33,545 nt of DNA from Paralactobacillus_A sp963926925 (GCA_963926925.1 CAWUZD010000015.1:1-33545), one strand, 5' to 3'. Shown: positions 7,845 to 14,648, counted from the stretch's first letter. Numbers and translations are program-made. Notes: a model not told the origin generated them from the sequence alone.

Positions 7845-8456
7845 TTAGTCTTCTAATAAGCAATCATGCTTAATCCATTTTTCAACTTTTTCAACGTTTT
7901 CATGATTCCGTAAATCAGTAAATACATAAGTACCTTCATCACGGAATGATTTAGCATCTCTATCCATCCGATCCAAATCAGCGCCAACATATGGTGCTAA
8001 GTCGGTCTTGTTAATGATGAAGTAATCACTTTGAATCATTCCTTGGCCAGCTTTACGAGTAATTTTGTCACCTTCAGGTACGCCAATGATATAAATAGAA
8101 AAGTCAACCAAATCAGGACTAAATGTAGCAGCTAAGTTATCACCACCACTTTCAATAAAGATCAAGTCAAGATCTGGGAACTTCTTTTCCATTTCTTCAA
8201 CAGCAGCCAAGTTCATTGAAGCATCTTCACGAATAGCTGTATGTGGGCAGCCACCAGTTTCAATACCAACAATCCGGTCATCTTCTAAGACAGAATCACG
8301 CCGCATAATTTCTTGGTCAACTTTGGTATAAATATCATTAGTAATTACAGCAATACTATAGTCTTTGGCCATGTCTGCTGTTAAGTTTTCTAATAAAGTT
8401 GTTTTACCTGAACCAACAGGTCCACCAACACCGATAATAATTGGTTTATTACTCAT
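7845..8456 (-). CDS. ureG: Urease accessory GTPase UreG
   Basis: SIMIBI-class GTPase that couples GTP hydrolysis to nickel insertion into urease. The 203 residues show the P-loop GGPVGSGKTT (11-20), the nickel-binding Cys-Pro-His motif at 70-72 in ETGGCPH, the ESGGDNLAATFSPDLVD region, and the guanine-specificity motif NKTD. No His-rich N-terminal tail is present, so nickel storage would not be its job. It starts at ATG 8456 with AGAGGAT upstream. A structured 145-base gap separates it from ureF, unlike the tight ureE-ureF and ureG-ureD junctions. Confidence 0.96.
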   Translation of the reverse strand: MSNKPIIIGVGGPVGSGKTTLLENLTADMAKDYSIAVITNDIYTKVDQEIMRRDSVLEDDRIVGIETGGCPHTAIREDASMNLAAVEEMEKKFPDLDLIFIESGGDNLAATFSPDLVDFSIYIIGVPEGDKITRKAGQGMIQSDYFIINKTDLAPYVGADLDRMDRDAKSFRDEGTYVFTDLRNHENVEKVEKWIKHDCLLED

Positions 8457-8499
8457 TTTAATATCCTCTTTCTAACTCTAAAATAAAATCAGTAATTTT

Positions 8500-8560
8500 T
8501 AGCGACATGAATAATCACTAACTCTACCGTTATCGTAACATTTAGTGATTATTAACGCTA
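8500..8560. repeat. Intercistronic stem-loop between ureF and ureG
   Basis: A 12-bp perfect stem AATAATCACTAA/TTAGTGATTATT (8510-8521 and 8542-8553) with a 20-base loop, capped at the base by a 5-bp stem TAGCG/CGCTA (8500-8504 and 8556-8560) across a small internal loop. No U-tract follows on either strand, so it is unlikely to be a simple terminator. It could tune ureG-ureD expression or mRNA stability. Confidence 0.6.
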
Positions 8561-8601
8561 GTATTCATACCTATTCATTAAAATTTAGTAAAGCCTACAC
8601 A

Positions 8602-9354
8602 TTATGACATGAATAAACGGAATGTTGTCGTTTCATGTTTAATTTGGGCAAGTTCAATGCCTGGTACATTAGCACCTAAGTATGATTCATCCATTGTGAA
8701 AATATCTTTACAAATATCAATTAAAACTTTAAAGACATCATGCATTATCCGTTGACCTGCTTTTTGTCCCAATGGAATTGCACGTACAGCATTTTGTACC
8801 ATTGTAGTAACAATACTATAACCGTAATAACTAACACTGTCTTTTACTGGTAATTGTTCACGATGCATAAACATTGCAAATACAATTGCAGGATTACCAA
8901 ATGAAGAACCAGCTTCAATGCGATCTTTATATTGCCGAATCAAATCCATTGTTGGTGATTTTTCATTAGGATAAATTTGCAATATTAGTTCAATCATCTG
9001 TAAAGCAATTAAACGAGCACCCTTACGTGTTTCAAAAGCAGCAGCAGATAATGTTAATTGTTGATCATAATCCCATAATTTATCAATGTCACCTTTCATT
9101 AAAGCTTCATGACAAAGACGAACGGCTAATCCTTCACCCCATTTAAATTGGGTTTGTAAGAAAGTAATCAACCATTTTTCAAAACTATCATTATCTTTTA
9201 CTTTATGTTCACGTAAGTATGTTTCCATCCCATATGAATGGTTAAATGTACCAATTGGGAACATTGAATCACAAATTTGGAAAACTTCAAGGTTTTTCAT
9301 AATTTGTGTATATTCATTTTTATCTGCGGTAGTAATCTTTTCTTTATTCTCCAT
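8602..9354 (-). CDS. ureF: Urease accessory protein UreF
   Basis: All-helical accessory protein (250 residues) of the UreD-UreF-UreG complex, thought to control UreG GTPase activity and form part of the nickel path. Recognisable segments are the N-terminal FQICDSMFPIGTFNHSYGMET, matching the D-x-x-FP-x-G-x-F-x-HS-x-G-x-E pattern of UreF, and the C-terminal PGIELAQIKHETTTFRLF. The ATG at 9354 overlaps the end of ureE by 11 bases; the ribosome binding site is weak, which suggests translational coupling to ureE. An in-frame ATG 17 codons later has no better site, so the upstream start is kept, giving a slightly long N-terminus. Confidence 0.93.
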   Translation of the reverse strand: MENKEKITTADKNEYTQIMKNLEVFQICDSMFPIGTFNHSYGMETYLREHKVKDNDSFEKWLITFLQTQFKWGEGLAVRLCHEALMKGDIDKLWDYDQQLTLSAAAFETRKGARLIALQMIELILQIYPNEKSPTMDLIRQYKDRIEAGSSFGNPAIVFAMFMHREQLPVKDSVSYYGYSIVTTMVQNAVRAIPLGQKAGQRIMHDVFKVLIDICKDIFTMDESYLGANVPGIELAQIKHETTTFRLFMS

Positions 9355-9802
9355 AGCTCAAGTCCACGTGTTTCAAAGGTTCATCTAAAGTTAAATTCTT
9401 TAATTCATAATTAATATGATTATGATCAAGAATTTTTTCAACAACTGGATCCCGTTCCAAAATAATTTGACCATTTTGGATTTTAACTGGTTTATGGGTA
9501 TTACCTAATAAATGAGCCACAATTCCCATTTGATTAATATCAGTAGGAGTAATTACAATCATTTCTTGAGATTTAGCATGAATAACTACTAAATTGTGAC
9601 CATCATTTTTTAAAATATCACCATTGTGTAATGGTAATTCAGTTTTAGGAATCCGGATACCATATTCATTACCATGATCAGAAGTTACGCGTTGAGTAGC
9701 TTTGCTTAATTTATCATTACTAAGCATAACTGTTTCAATGTGATAATGATCTAGGTCTTGAATATCCTTAACATTACCAACAATCTTTTCAATAATTTCC
9801 AT
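9344..9802 (-). CDS. ureE: Urease accessory nickel chaperone UreE
   Basis: Dimeric nickel metallochaperone of 152 residues that hands nickel to UreG. It has the N-terminal peptide-binding domain and the C-terminal metal-binding domain with the HLLGNTH motif; His97 is the conserved interface ligand. The C-terminal tail is short, with only DHNH (126-129) and a late His145, rather than the long polyhistidine tail of some enterobacterial UreE proteins, so it should bind little excess nickel. ATG at 9802 with GAAAGGA upstream. It overlaps ureF and is preceded by a 100-base gap containing a strong palindromic element. Confidence 0.93.
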   Translation of the reverse strand: MEIIEKIVGNVKDIQDLDHYHIETVMLSNDKLSKATQRVTSDHGNEYGIRIPKTELPLHNGDILKNDGHNLVVIHAKSQEMIVITPTDINQMGIVAHLLGNTHKPVKIQNGQIILERDPVVEKILDHNHINYELKNLTLDEPLKHVDLSYGE

Positions 9803-9829
9803 AATTAAAAAATCCTTTCGTTTTTGAAA

Positions 9830-9840
9830 ATTATCCCATA
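9830..9840 (-). promoter_or_regulatory. Possible internal extended -10 promoter for ureEFGD
   Basis: On the minus strand TATGGGATAAT gives an extended -10 (TG, one base, GATAAT) about 28 bases before the ureE start. A good -35 is lacking, and the usual -35 position is covered by the palindromic repeat at 9845-9881. Weak, but it could allow separate expression of the accessory genes. Confidence 0.3.
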
Positions 9841-9844
9841 AATA

Positions 9845-9881
9845 GGCATAGCTATGCCAGTATTACGCTGGCATAGCTATG
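9845..9881. repeat. Palindrome pair / 14-bp stem-loop between ureC and ureE
   Basis: GGCATAGCTATG occurs twice (9845-9856 and 9870-9881), 25 bases apart. Each copy is built on the palindrome CATAGCTATG, and together they form a perfect 14-bp hairpin (9847-9860 with 9868-9881, loop TATTACG). No U-run follows on the minus strand. It separates the structural from the accessory urease genes. It could be an RNA stabiliser or processing site, or a two-site DNA operator. Confidence 0.7.
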
Positions 9882-9902
9882 TTTTGTTTTTTGTTTAATT
9901 GA

Positions 9903-11624
9903 TTAGTACAAGTAGTACCGTTGTGCCAATGCGATGTTGTCGATTGGGTCACATGTGATTTCTTTACCATCAATTGTTACTGTGAACTTTTGTGGATCAA
10001 TAGCAATTGTCTTTGGTAAGTAATCATTGAGCTTCATGTCACGCTTTGTTAAGTTCCGTGTGTTGTGTACAGGAAGCACGATACGTTCTAATCCTAAGCG
10101 TTCCTTAACGCCATGTTCATAAGCATATGTTGATACAAATGTCTTATGTGTTGACTTCAAGGAATCACCACGGTCACCAAACAAGTGGGTCATCTTCATT
10201 GGTTCTGGTGTTGGTAAGCTTGAACCTGCGTCACCCATGTTACCATAAGCAACTACACCATTGATGAAGATGTCTTCTGGTTTAGCACCGAACATTGCTG
10301 GTTTCCAAAGTACGATGTCGGCATATTTACCAACTTCGATTGAGCCAATGTAGTCTGCTACACCATTAGTGATAGCTGGGTTGATTGTGTATTTTGCTAC
10401 ATAACGTTTAATACGATTGTTGTCATCGTATTCGCTATCGCCTTCAAGTGGACCACGTTGACGCTTCATCTTGTCAGCTAATTGCCATGAACGCATGATA
10501 ACTTCACCGATACGGCCCATAGCCATTGTATCTGAAGACATCATACTGATAGCACCCATGTCTTGTAATACGTCTTCGGCAGCAATTGTTTGCTTACGAA
10601 CACGTGATTCAGCGAATGCTACGTCTTCTGGCACATTAGGATCCAAGCTGTGGCAAACCATTGTCATATCAAATAATTCAGCTACTTCATTCTTTGTGTA
10701 TGGGTTAGTTGGGTTAGTTGATGATGGCAATACGTTTTCTTGTCCTGCTACTACCATAATGTCAGGAGCGTGGCCACCGCCGGCACCTTCAGTATGGTAG
10801 GTGTGGATTGTACGTCCTTTGATAGCATCCAATGTGTTTTCTAGGAATCCACCTTCGTTCAATGAGTCAGTGTGGACAGCTAATTGAACATCATATTCAT
10901 CGGCTGCTTCCAAAGCATGGTCGATTGTTGATGCTGTAGCACCCCAGTCTTCGTGGACCTTGATACCACATGCACCAGCTTCGATTTGTTCACCTGTTGT
11001 TTCTGGAACAGCACCTGAACCTTTTGCAAATACACCAAAGTTTAATGGAATATCTTCAAATGATTTAAGGATTTGTTCGATGTTGTATTTACCAGGTGCA
11101 GCAGTTGCTGATTTAGTACCATTAGCTGGACCAGTACCACCACCGAATACTGTAGTAATACCGTTATCCAATGCCATTTCAGCGATTTCTGGTGAAATGT
11201 AGTGAACGTGGGTATCAATACCACCGGCAGTAGCAATTAAGCCATCACCATTGAATGCTTCAGTACTTGCGCCAACAACGAAGTCAACATTATCCATGTT
11301 GTCTGGGTTGCCACCTTTACCAATAGCAATAATCTTACCGTCACGAATACCGATATCTGCTTTGTAAATACCTGTATAGTCAATGATAACTACGTCACTG
11401 ATAATCATATCAGCAACCATTGGATTATTTTCACGTGTTTCAGTTGCGCTTACGCCCATACCGTCACGTAAAACTTTACCGCCACCAAACTTACTTTCTT
11501 GTCCGTATACAGTGTAATCTTTTTCGATTTTAGCAAACAAACTAGTATCACCTAATCGAATGCTATCACCTGTAGTTGGGCCGAACATTGCTGAGTAAGT
11601 TTTTCTATCCATTTTAAAACTCAT
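9903..11624 (-). CDS. ureC: Urease alpha subunit UreC
   Basis: Catalytic subunit of the cytoplasmic nickel urease (urea to ammonia and carbamate), 573 residues, full length. Nickel ligands are all present: His139 and His141 (DTHVH), the carbamylated Lys222, His251, His277 and Asp365; His224 is the usual substrate-contacting residue. The flap carries Cys324 and catalytic His325, followed by Ser326 where most ureases have a second His (CHSLDP instead of CHHL). Asp365 is followed by TMAMG rather than the common SQAMG. Arg341 is conserved. ATG at 11624 with AGAGGG upstream; 30 bases after ureB. Base composition is higher in G+C than the accessory genes (26 and 34 GC in two 60-base samples against 19-22), as in ureB. 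Confidence 0.97.
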   Translation of the reverse strand: MSFKMDRKTYSAMFGPTTGDSIRLGDTSLFAKIEKDYTVYGQESKFGGGKVLRDGMGVSATETRENNPMVADMIISDVVIIDYTGIYKADIGIRDGKIIAIGKGGNPDNMDNVDFVVGASTEAFNGDGLIATAGGIDTHVHYISPEIAEMALDNGITTVFGGGTGPANGTKSATAAPGKYNIEQILKSFEDIPLNFGVFAKGSGAVPETTGEQIEAGACGIKVHEDWGATASTIDHALEAADEYDVQLAVHTDSLNEGGFLENTLDAIKGRTIHTYHTEGAGGGHAPDIMVVAGQENVLPSSTNPTNPYTKNEVAELFDMTMVCHSLDPNVPEDVAFAESRVRKQTIAAEDVLQDMGAISMMSSDTMAMGRIGEVIMRSWQLADKMKRQRGPLEGDSEYDDNNRIKRYVAKYTINPAITNGVADYIGSIEVGKYADIVLWKPAMFGAKPEDIFINGVVAYGNMGDAGSSLPTPEPMKMTHLFGDRGDSLKSTHKTFVSTYAYEHGVKERLGLERIVLPVHNTRNLTKRDMKLNDYLPKTIAIDPQKFTVTIDGKEITCDPIDNIALAQRYYLY

Positions 11625-11654
11625 TTGTTCAATCCCTCTTTCTACATTATTTTA

Positions 11655-12050
11655 TTATTTGTTATCTTCGTGAGCCATCTTTTGGTTTACTTCACGTTCA
11701 TGGCTTTCTGAACGAAGGTCAGTATTTGGTGCTTTATGACCATCTAAGAAGCCATTAACTTTATCATTGAAGCCGAAGATACGACGCTTACCACCAAAGT
11801 CAATTAAGTTTACTTTCTTAACATCACCTGGTTCGAAACGAACGGCTGTTCCTGCAGGAATGTCCAAACGTTTGCCCCAAGCTTTGTCACGATCGAATTG
11901 TAAACCACATTCATTAGCTTCATAGAAGTGGAATTGTGAACCTACTTGAACAGCACGGTCACCAACATTCTTTACTTCTAAAGTAATTGGCTTGTAGCCA
12001 GCATTTACTTCAATTTTGCTATCTGCTAAATGATATTCTCCTGGAACCAT
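11655..12050 (-). CDS. ureB: Urease beta subunit UreB
   Basis: Non-catalytic beta subunit (131 residues) that assembles with UreA and UreC into the (UreABC)3 enzyme. It starts MVPGEYHLADSKIEVNAGYK and holds the family block VGDRAVQVGSQFHFYEAN and the GTAVRFEPGD segment. The C-terminus extends about 25 residues beyond the conserved core with a charged SESHEREVNQKMAHEDNK tail, a usual length for bacterial ureases with separate subunits. ATG at 12050, 11 bases after ureA, with AGGAGGTG upstream. A 60-base sample is 31/60 G+C, well above the surrounding accessory genes. Confidence 0.96.
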   Translation of the reverse strand: MVPGEYHLADSKIEVNAGYKPITLEVKNVGDRAVQVGSQFHFYEANECGLQFDRDKAWGKRLDIPAGTAVRFEPGDVKKVNLIDFGGKRRIFGFNDKVNGFLDGHKAPNTDLRSESHEREVNQKMAHEDNK

Positions 12051-12061
12051 TTTTACACCTC

Positions 12062-12364
12062 CTATTGAATTGGGTTATGAAGAGTAACTAATTTAGTACC
12101 ATCAGTAAATGTTGTTTCAACTTGGATCATTGGAATCATTTCAGGTACGCCTTCCATAACATCTTCACGTGTTAAAACTTTGTTACCAATAGAGATAACT
12201 TCTGGCATACTCTTACCATCACGAGCTGCTTCGATAACAGCATTAGTAATTAATGCGACGGATTCTGGATGATTTAATTTCAAGCCACGATCTTTACGTT
12301 GTTGCGCAACCATTGCAGCTACTGAAATCATCATCTTTTGCATTTCACGAGTTGTGAGTTGCAT
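12062..12364 (-). CDS. ureA: Urease gamma subunit UreA
   Basis: Small gamma subunit of urease and first gene of the operon. The start is set at the ATG at 12364, giving MQLTTREMQK and the standard length of 100 residues. A longer frame begins at a GTG at 12373, but that GTG is part of the Shine-Dalgarno sequence AGGAGGTGA, eight bases before the chosen ATG. Family blocks are clear: LNHPESVALITNAVIEAARDGKS and the C-terminal VETTFTDGTKLVTLHNPI. A promoter about 105 bases upstream and a cre-like site at the predicted transcription start suggest carbon control of the whole ure operon. Confidence 0.96.
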   Translation of the reverse strand: MQLTTREMQKMMISVAAMVAQQRKDRGLKLNHPESVALITNAVIEAARDGKSMPEVISIGNKVLTREDVMEGVPEMIPMIQVETTFTDGTKLVTLHNPIQ

Positions 12365-12447
12365 TTGATTCACCTCCTAAAGAATATGTAAATGTTACTA
12401 AATTTAATTAAATAATATTTAATTAATTGAAATATTTTTTAATCATT

Positions 12448-12461
12448 TAATAACGCTTACA
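12448..12461 (-). promoter_or_regulatory. cre-like site (CcpA) at the urease operon start
   Basis: Minus-strand TGTAAGCGTTATTA matches the cre consensus TGWAARCGYTWNCW at all positions but one (T for C at position 13). It begins about seven bases after the -10 box, at the expected transcription start, where CcpA binding would block initiation. Functional role inferred. Confidence 0.55.
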
Positions 12462-12467
12462 TCTTTA

Positions 12468-12495
12468 GTTATAGTCTTTTTTTTATTTATTGCAA
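12468..12495 (-). promoter_or_regulatory. Candidate sigma-A promoter of ureABCEFGD
   Basis: TTGCAA (12490-12495), 16-base spacer, TATAAC (12468-12473) on the minus strand. The predicted start near 12461 leaves a leader of about 95 bases before ureA. Confidence 0.5.
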
Positions 12496-12623
12496 ATATA
12501 AACTCTATAAATTTAAAATTAATTCAATAATTTAATGAACACTTTTTATCTTTATATAATAGAAGAAAAAATTCGAAATTTGAAGAAAAAACTTTTTTAA
12601 TTTTAAATTTTATCAAATAAAAT

Positions 12624-12650
12624 TTGACATTTAATGTAAAAAGTTATAAT
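12624..12650 (+). promoter_or_regulatory. Candidate promoter of amt-ureI
   Basis: Perfect TTGACA (12624-12629) and TATAAT (12645-12650), but with a short 15-base spacer. Short spacers often mark activator-dependent promoters. Predicted start near 12657, about 60 bases before the amt ATG. Confidence 0.55.
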
Positions 12651-12661
12651 CCTAAGTATGT

Positions 12662-12677
12662 GCAAATATGCATTTGC
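12662..12677. promoter_or_regulatory. Palindrome in the early amt leader
   Basis: GCAAAT-ATGC-ATTTGC is a perfect 16-base palindrome starting a few bases after the predicted transcription start of amt. It could be an operator. No known consensus is matched. Confidence 0.4.
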
Positions 12678-12716
12678 TATTTGACAATTAAATAAATTCT
12701 TTAAGGTGGCGAAAAA

Positions 12717-14030
12717 ATGCTTACTAATGTATTGCATTTAAGCAGTTACGATTATGGTAACATTGCTTATGTATTTCTATGTACGATTCTTGTATTCTTT
12801 ATGACACCTGGTTTAGCTTTCTTCTATGGTGGTTTAGTCCGCAAGAAGAATTCTTTAACTATTATGGCTAAAATTTTCTTAGCTATTGGTGTTGTCGGAA
12901 TCATGTGGATTTTTGGCGGCTTTAGTTTAGTGTTTGGTAAAGATATTGGTGGCGTTATTGGTAATCCTATCCAATACTTCGGCTTCCATAATCTTTTATT
13001 TGACATTAATACCCACTACACTGCATCTGTGCCATTCATTATGTTCTTTATGTACCAATTAATGTTTGCTATTATTACACTTCCATTAATGACAGGTGCA
13101 ACTGCAAACCGTTTAACTATGGGTGGCTGGCTTAAATTCTTAATCGTATGGATGATTTTAGTTTACTTCCCAGTTGCTCACTGGATCTGGGGCGGTGGCT
13201 TCCTTGCTAAATTAGGATTTGTTGACTTCGCTGGTGGTACTGTTATTCATATCACAGCTGCATTTTCTGGTTTAGTAGCTATCTGGTTCTTAGGTAAACG
13301 TGCTGATGGTGAAAAAACCGATAAACCTTCTAACCTTGGTTTAATTGGTGTCGGCGCTGCATTATTACTATTCGGTTGGTTTGGTTTTAATGCCGGTGGT
13401 ACCATGAGTGCTAATAACACTGCAGCTATTGTATTTACCAATACTGGTGTAGCAGCTATCGTTGCTATGATTGTATGGACAATCATTAGTTACTTCCATG
13501 ATGGTCATCACTTCTCATTCTTACAACCACTTATTGGGGCAGTTGCTGGTTTAGCTACAATTACTCCTGCATCTGGTTATGTAACTCCACGTGGTGCCGT
13601 TGTAATTGGTGTGTTAGCAGCTATTATTTGCTTCTTATGTGTTCTCTTTGCTGATAAGATGGGCTGGGATGATGCATTAGATGTTTGGGGTGTCCATGGT
13701 ATGGGCGGTTTAACTGGTACACTTTTAATTGGTGTATTAGCAAACCCACTTGTAAATGGCATTCATGCTGGTATTCATCAATTCTTAATTCAACTAGCAG
13801 GTGTTGTTATCGTTGTTGTTTACACAATGATTGTGACATGGATCATCTTATTTATCTTAGATAAGATCACTACAATCCGGACAACTCCACAACAACAACG
13901 CGAAGGTCTTGATAAGAGCTTATTAGATGAACAATATTTTGGTTTTGATGATTGTTCTGATAATTCAAACAAAAATAATAGCGAAAATACTACTAATACA
14001 GCTGATTCTAAGACAAAAGAAAATAATTAA
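12717..14030 (+). CDS. amt: Ammonium transporter Amt
   Basis: Trimeric membrane channel for ammonium/ammonia, 437 residues with about eleven hydrophobic helices. Family landmarks are FFYGGLVRKKN near the N-terminus, DFAGGTVIHITAAFSGL (first pore His), FGWFGFNAGG, and the second pore His in VWGVHGMGGLTGTL. The last 40 or so residues form a polar Asn/Ser/Thr/Asp tail. No glnK/PII gene is adjacent, which differs from the usual amt-glnK pair. ATG at 12717 with AAGGTGG upstream. It is divergent from ureA and followed by ureI, so it probably handles the ammonia released by urease: retaining it as nitrogen, or in equilibrium with the outside. Direction of net flow cannot be read from sequence. Confidence 0.95.
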   Translation: MLTNVLHLSSYDYGNIAYVFLCTILVFFMTPGLAFFYGGLVRKKNSLTIMAKIFLAIGVVGIMWIFGGFSLVFGKDIGGVIGNPIQYFGFHNLLFDINTHYTASVPFIMFFMYQLMFAIITLPLMTGATANRLTMGGWLKFLIVWMILVYFPVAHWIWGGGFLAKLGFVDFAGGTVIHITAAFSGLVAIWFLGKRADGEKTDKPSNLGLIGVGAALLLFGWFGFNAGGTMSANNTAAIVFTNTGVAAIVAMIVWTIISYFHDGHHFSFLQPLIGAVAGLATITPASGYVTPRGAVVIGVLAAIICFLCVLFADKMGWDDALDVWGVHGMGGLTGTLLIGVLANPLVNGIHAGIHQFLIQLAGVVIVVVYTMIVTWIILFILDKITTIRTTPQQQREGLDKSLLDEQYFGFDDCSDNSNKNNSENTTNTADSKTKENN

Positions 14031-14035
14031 AAATC

Positions 14036-14067
14036 AATACCCTATCCGTAATACCGGATAGGGTATT
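14036..14067. repeat. Perfect stem-loop between amt and ureI
   Basis: 13-bp perfect stem AATACCCTATCCG/CGGATAGGGTATT with a 6-base loop, three bases after the amt stop region. No U-run follows, so full termination is unlikely. It is a candidate stabiliser, attenuator or processing site setting the amt:ureI ratio. Confidence 0.65.
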
Positions 14068-14109
14068 ATAATATTAGTGTAGTAATATCAGAAAGGGAGG
14101 ATATATTTC

Positions 14110-14628
14110 ATGCTTGGTACTATTTTACTATATGTTGGTATGGTATTGATGAGCAATGGCTTCTACCGTGTTGAAGGAATGAAGGATAAATCCATTGCTG
14201 TTATGAACATCTTTACCGGTGGTTTAGGTCTTATTCTTAACATTATTGCAATTGGTTATGGAGCTTGTGCAAATAAAGGACCACTATGGTTCTACGGCAG
14301 CGCAACTGGTTTGCTCTTTGCATTTACATATCTTTACACTGCAATTAATAGTATCTTTAATTTAGATCAACGTTTATATGGTTGGTATAGCTTATTCGTT
14401 GCTATTAATAGTATTCCTGCTGGTTTACTTTGCATCATTAAAGGATATGGTGGCAACTGGATTTATGGTATTATCTGGTTTGCATGGGGTATTCTATGGT
14501 TAACTGGCTTCATTGAAAATAACTTACATAAGAATTTAGGTAAATTCGTTGGTTATTTAGGTATTGCTGAAGGTATCTTAACAGCCTGGATTCCTGGCTT
14601 CTTAATGTTAGTTGGTTTATGGCACTAA
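14110..14628 (+). CDS. ureI: Urea channel UreI (AmiS/UreI family)
   Basis: Six-helix inner-membrane urea channel of 172 residues. Family landmarks are the start GTILLYVGMVLMSNG, the N-T-G-G-L segment at 33-39, YLYTAINSIFNLDQRLYGWYSLFVAIN in the centre, WFAWGILWLTGFIEN near 123-137 and AEGILTAWIPGFLML at 153-167, which together form the pore lining in UreI. AGGGAGG precedes the ATG. Only two His residues are present (140 and the C-terminal 172), so the histidine-rich external loop that gates Helicobacter pylori UreI at low pH is missing; an ungated channel, as reported for Streptococcus salivarius, is likelier. Position after amt and beside the urease operon fits urea supply. Confidence 0.93.
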   Translation: MLGTILLYVGMVLMSNGFYRVEGMKDKSIAVMNIFTGGLGLILNIIAIGYGACANKGPLWFYGSATGLLFAFTYLYTAINSIFNLDQRLYGWYSLFVAINSIPAGLLCIIKGYGGNWIYGIIWFAWGILWLTGFIENNLHKNLGKFVGYLGIAEGILTAWIPGFLMLVGLWH

Positions 14629-14648
14629 TTTGAATATCTAAACTAAAC

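Larger units (their letters stand above)
12365..12716. other. Intergenic control region between ureA and amt
   Basis: 352 bases without a gene, strongly A+T-rich. It contains divergent promoters for the urease operon (minus, 12468-12495) and amt (plus, 12624-12650), a cre-like site at 12448-12461 and a palindrome near the amt transcription start (12662-12677). The stretch between the two promoters (about 12500-12620) is A+T-rich tract DNA with no clear element. Confidence 0.7.

Noticed and set aside
1016..8565. Shared 13-mer TAACGCTAGTATT near bsh (1016-1028) and between ureF and ureG (8553-8565)
   Set aside because: By a rough estimate several such 13-mer pairs are expected by chance in a 33-kb A+T-rich window, and the contexts differ.
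12600..12660. GlnR/TnrA box upstream of amt
   Set aside because: Only half matches to TGTNA-N7-TNACA were found (for example TGTCA with a poor second half).
14067..14072. TATAAT before ureI as a separate promoter
   Set aside because: It overlaps the hairpin arm and has no matching -35 at 15-19 bases upstream and no TG extension.
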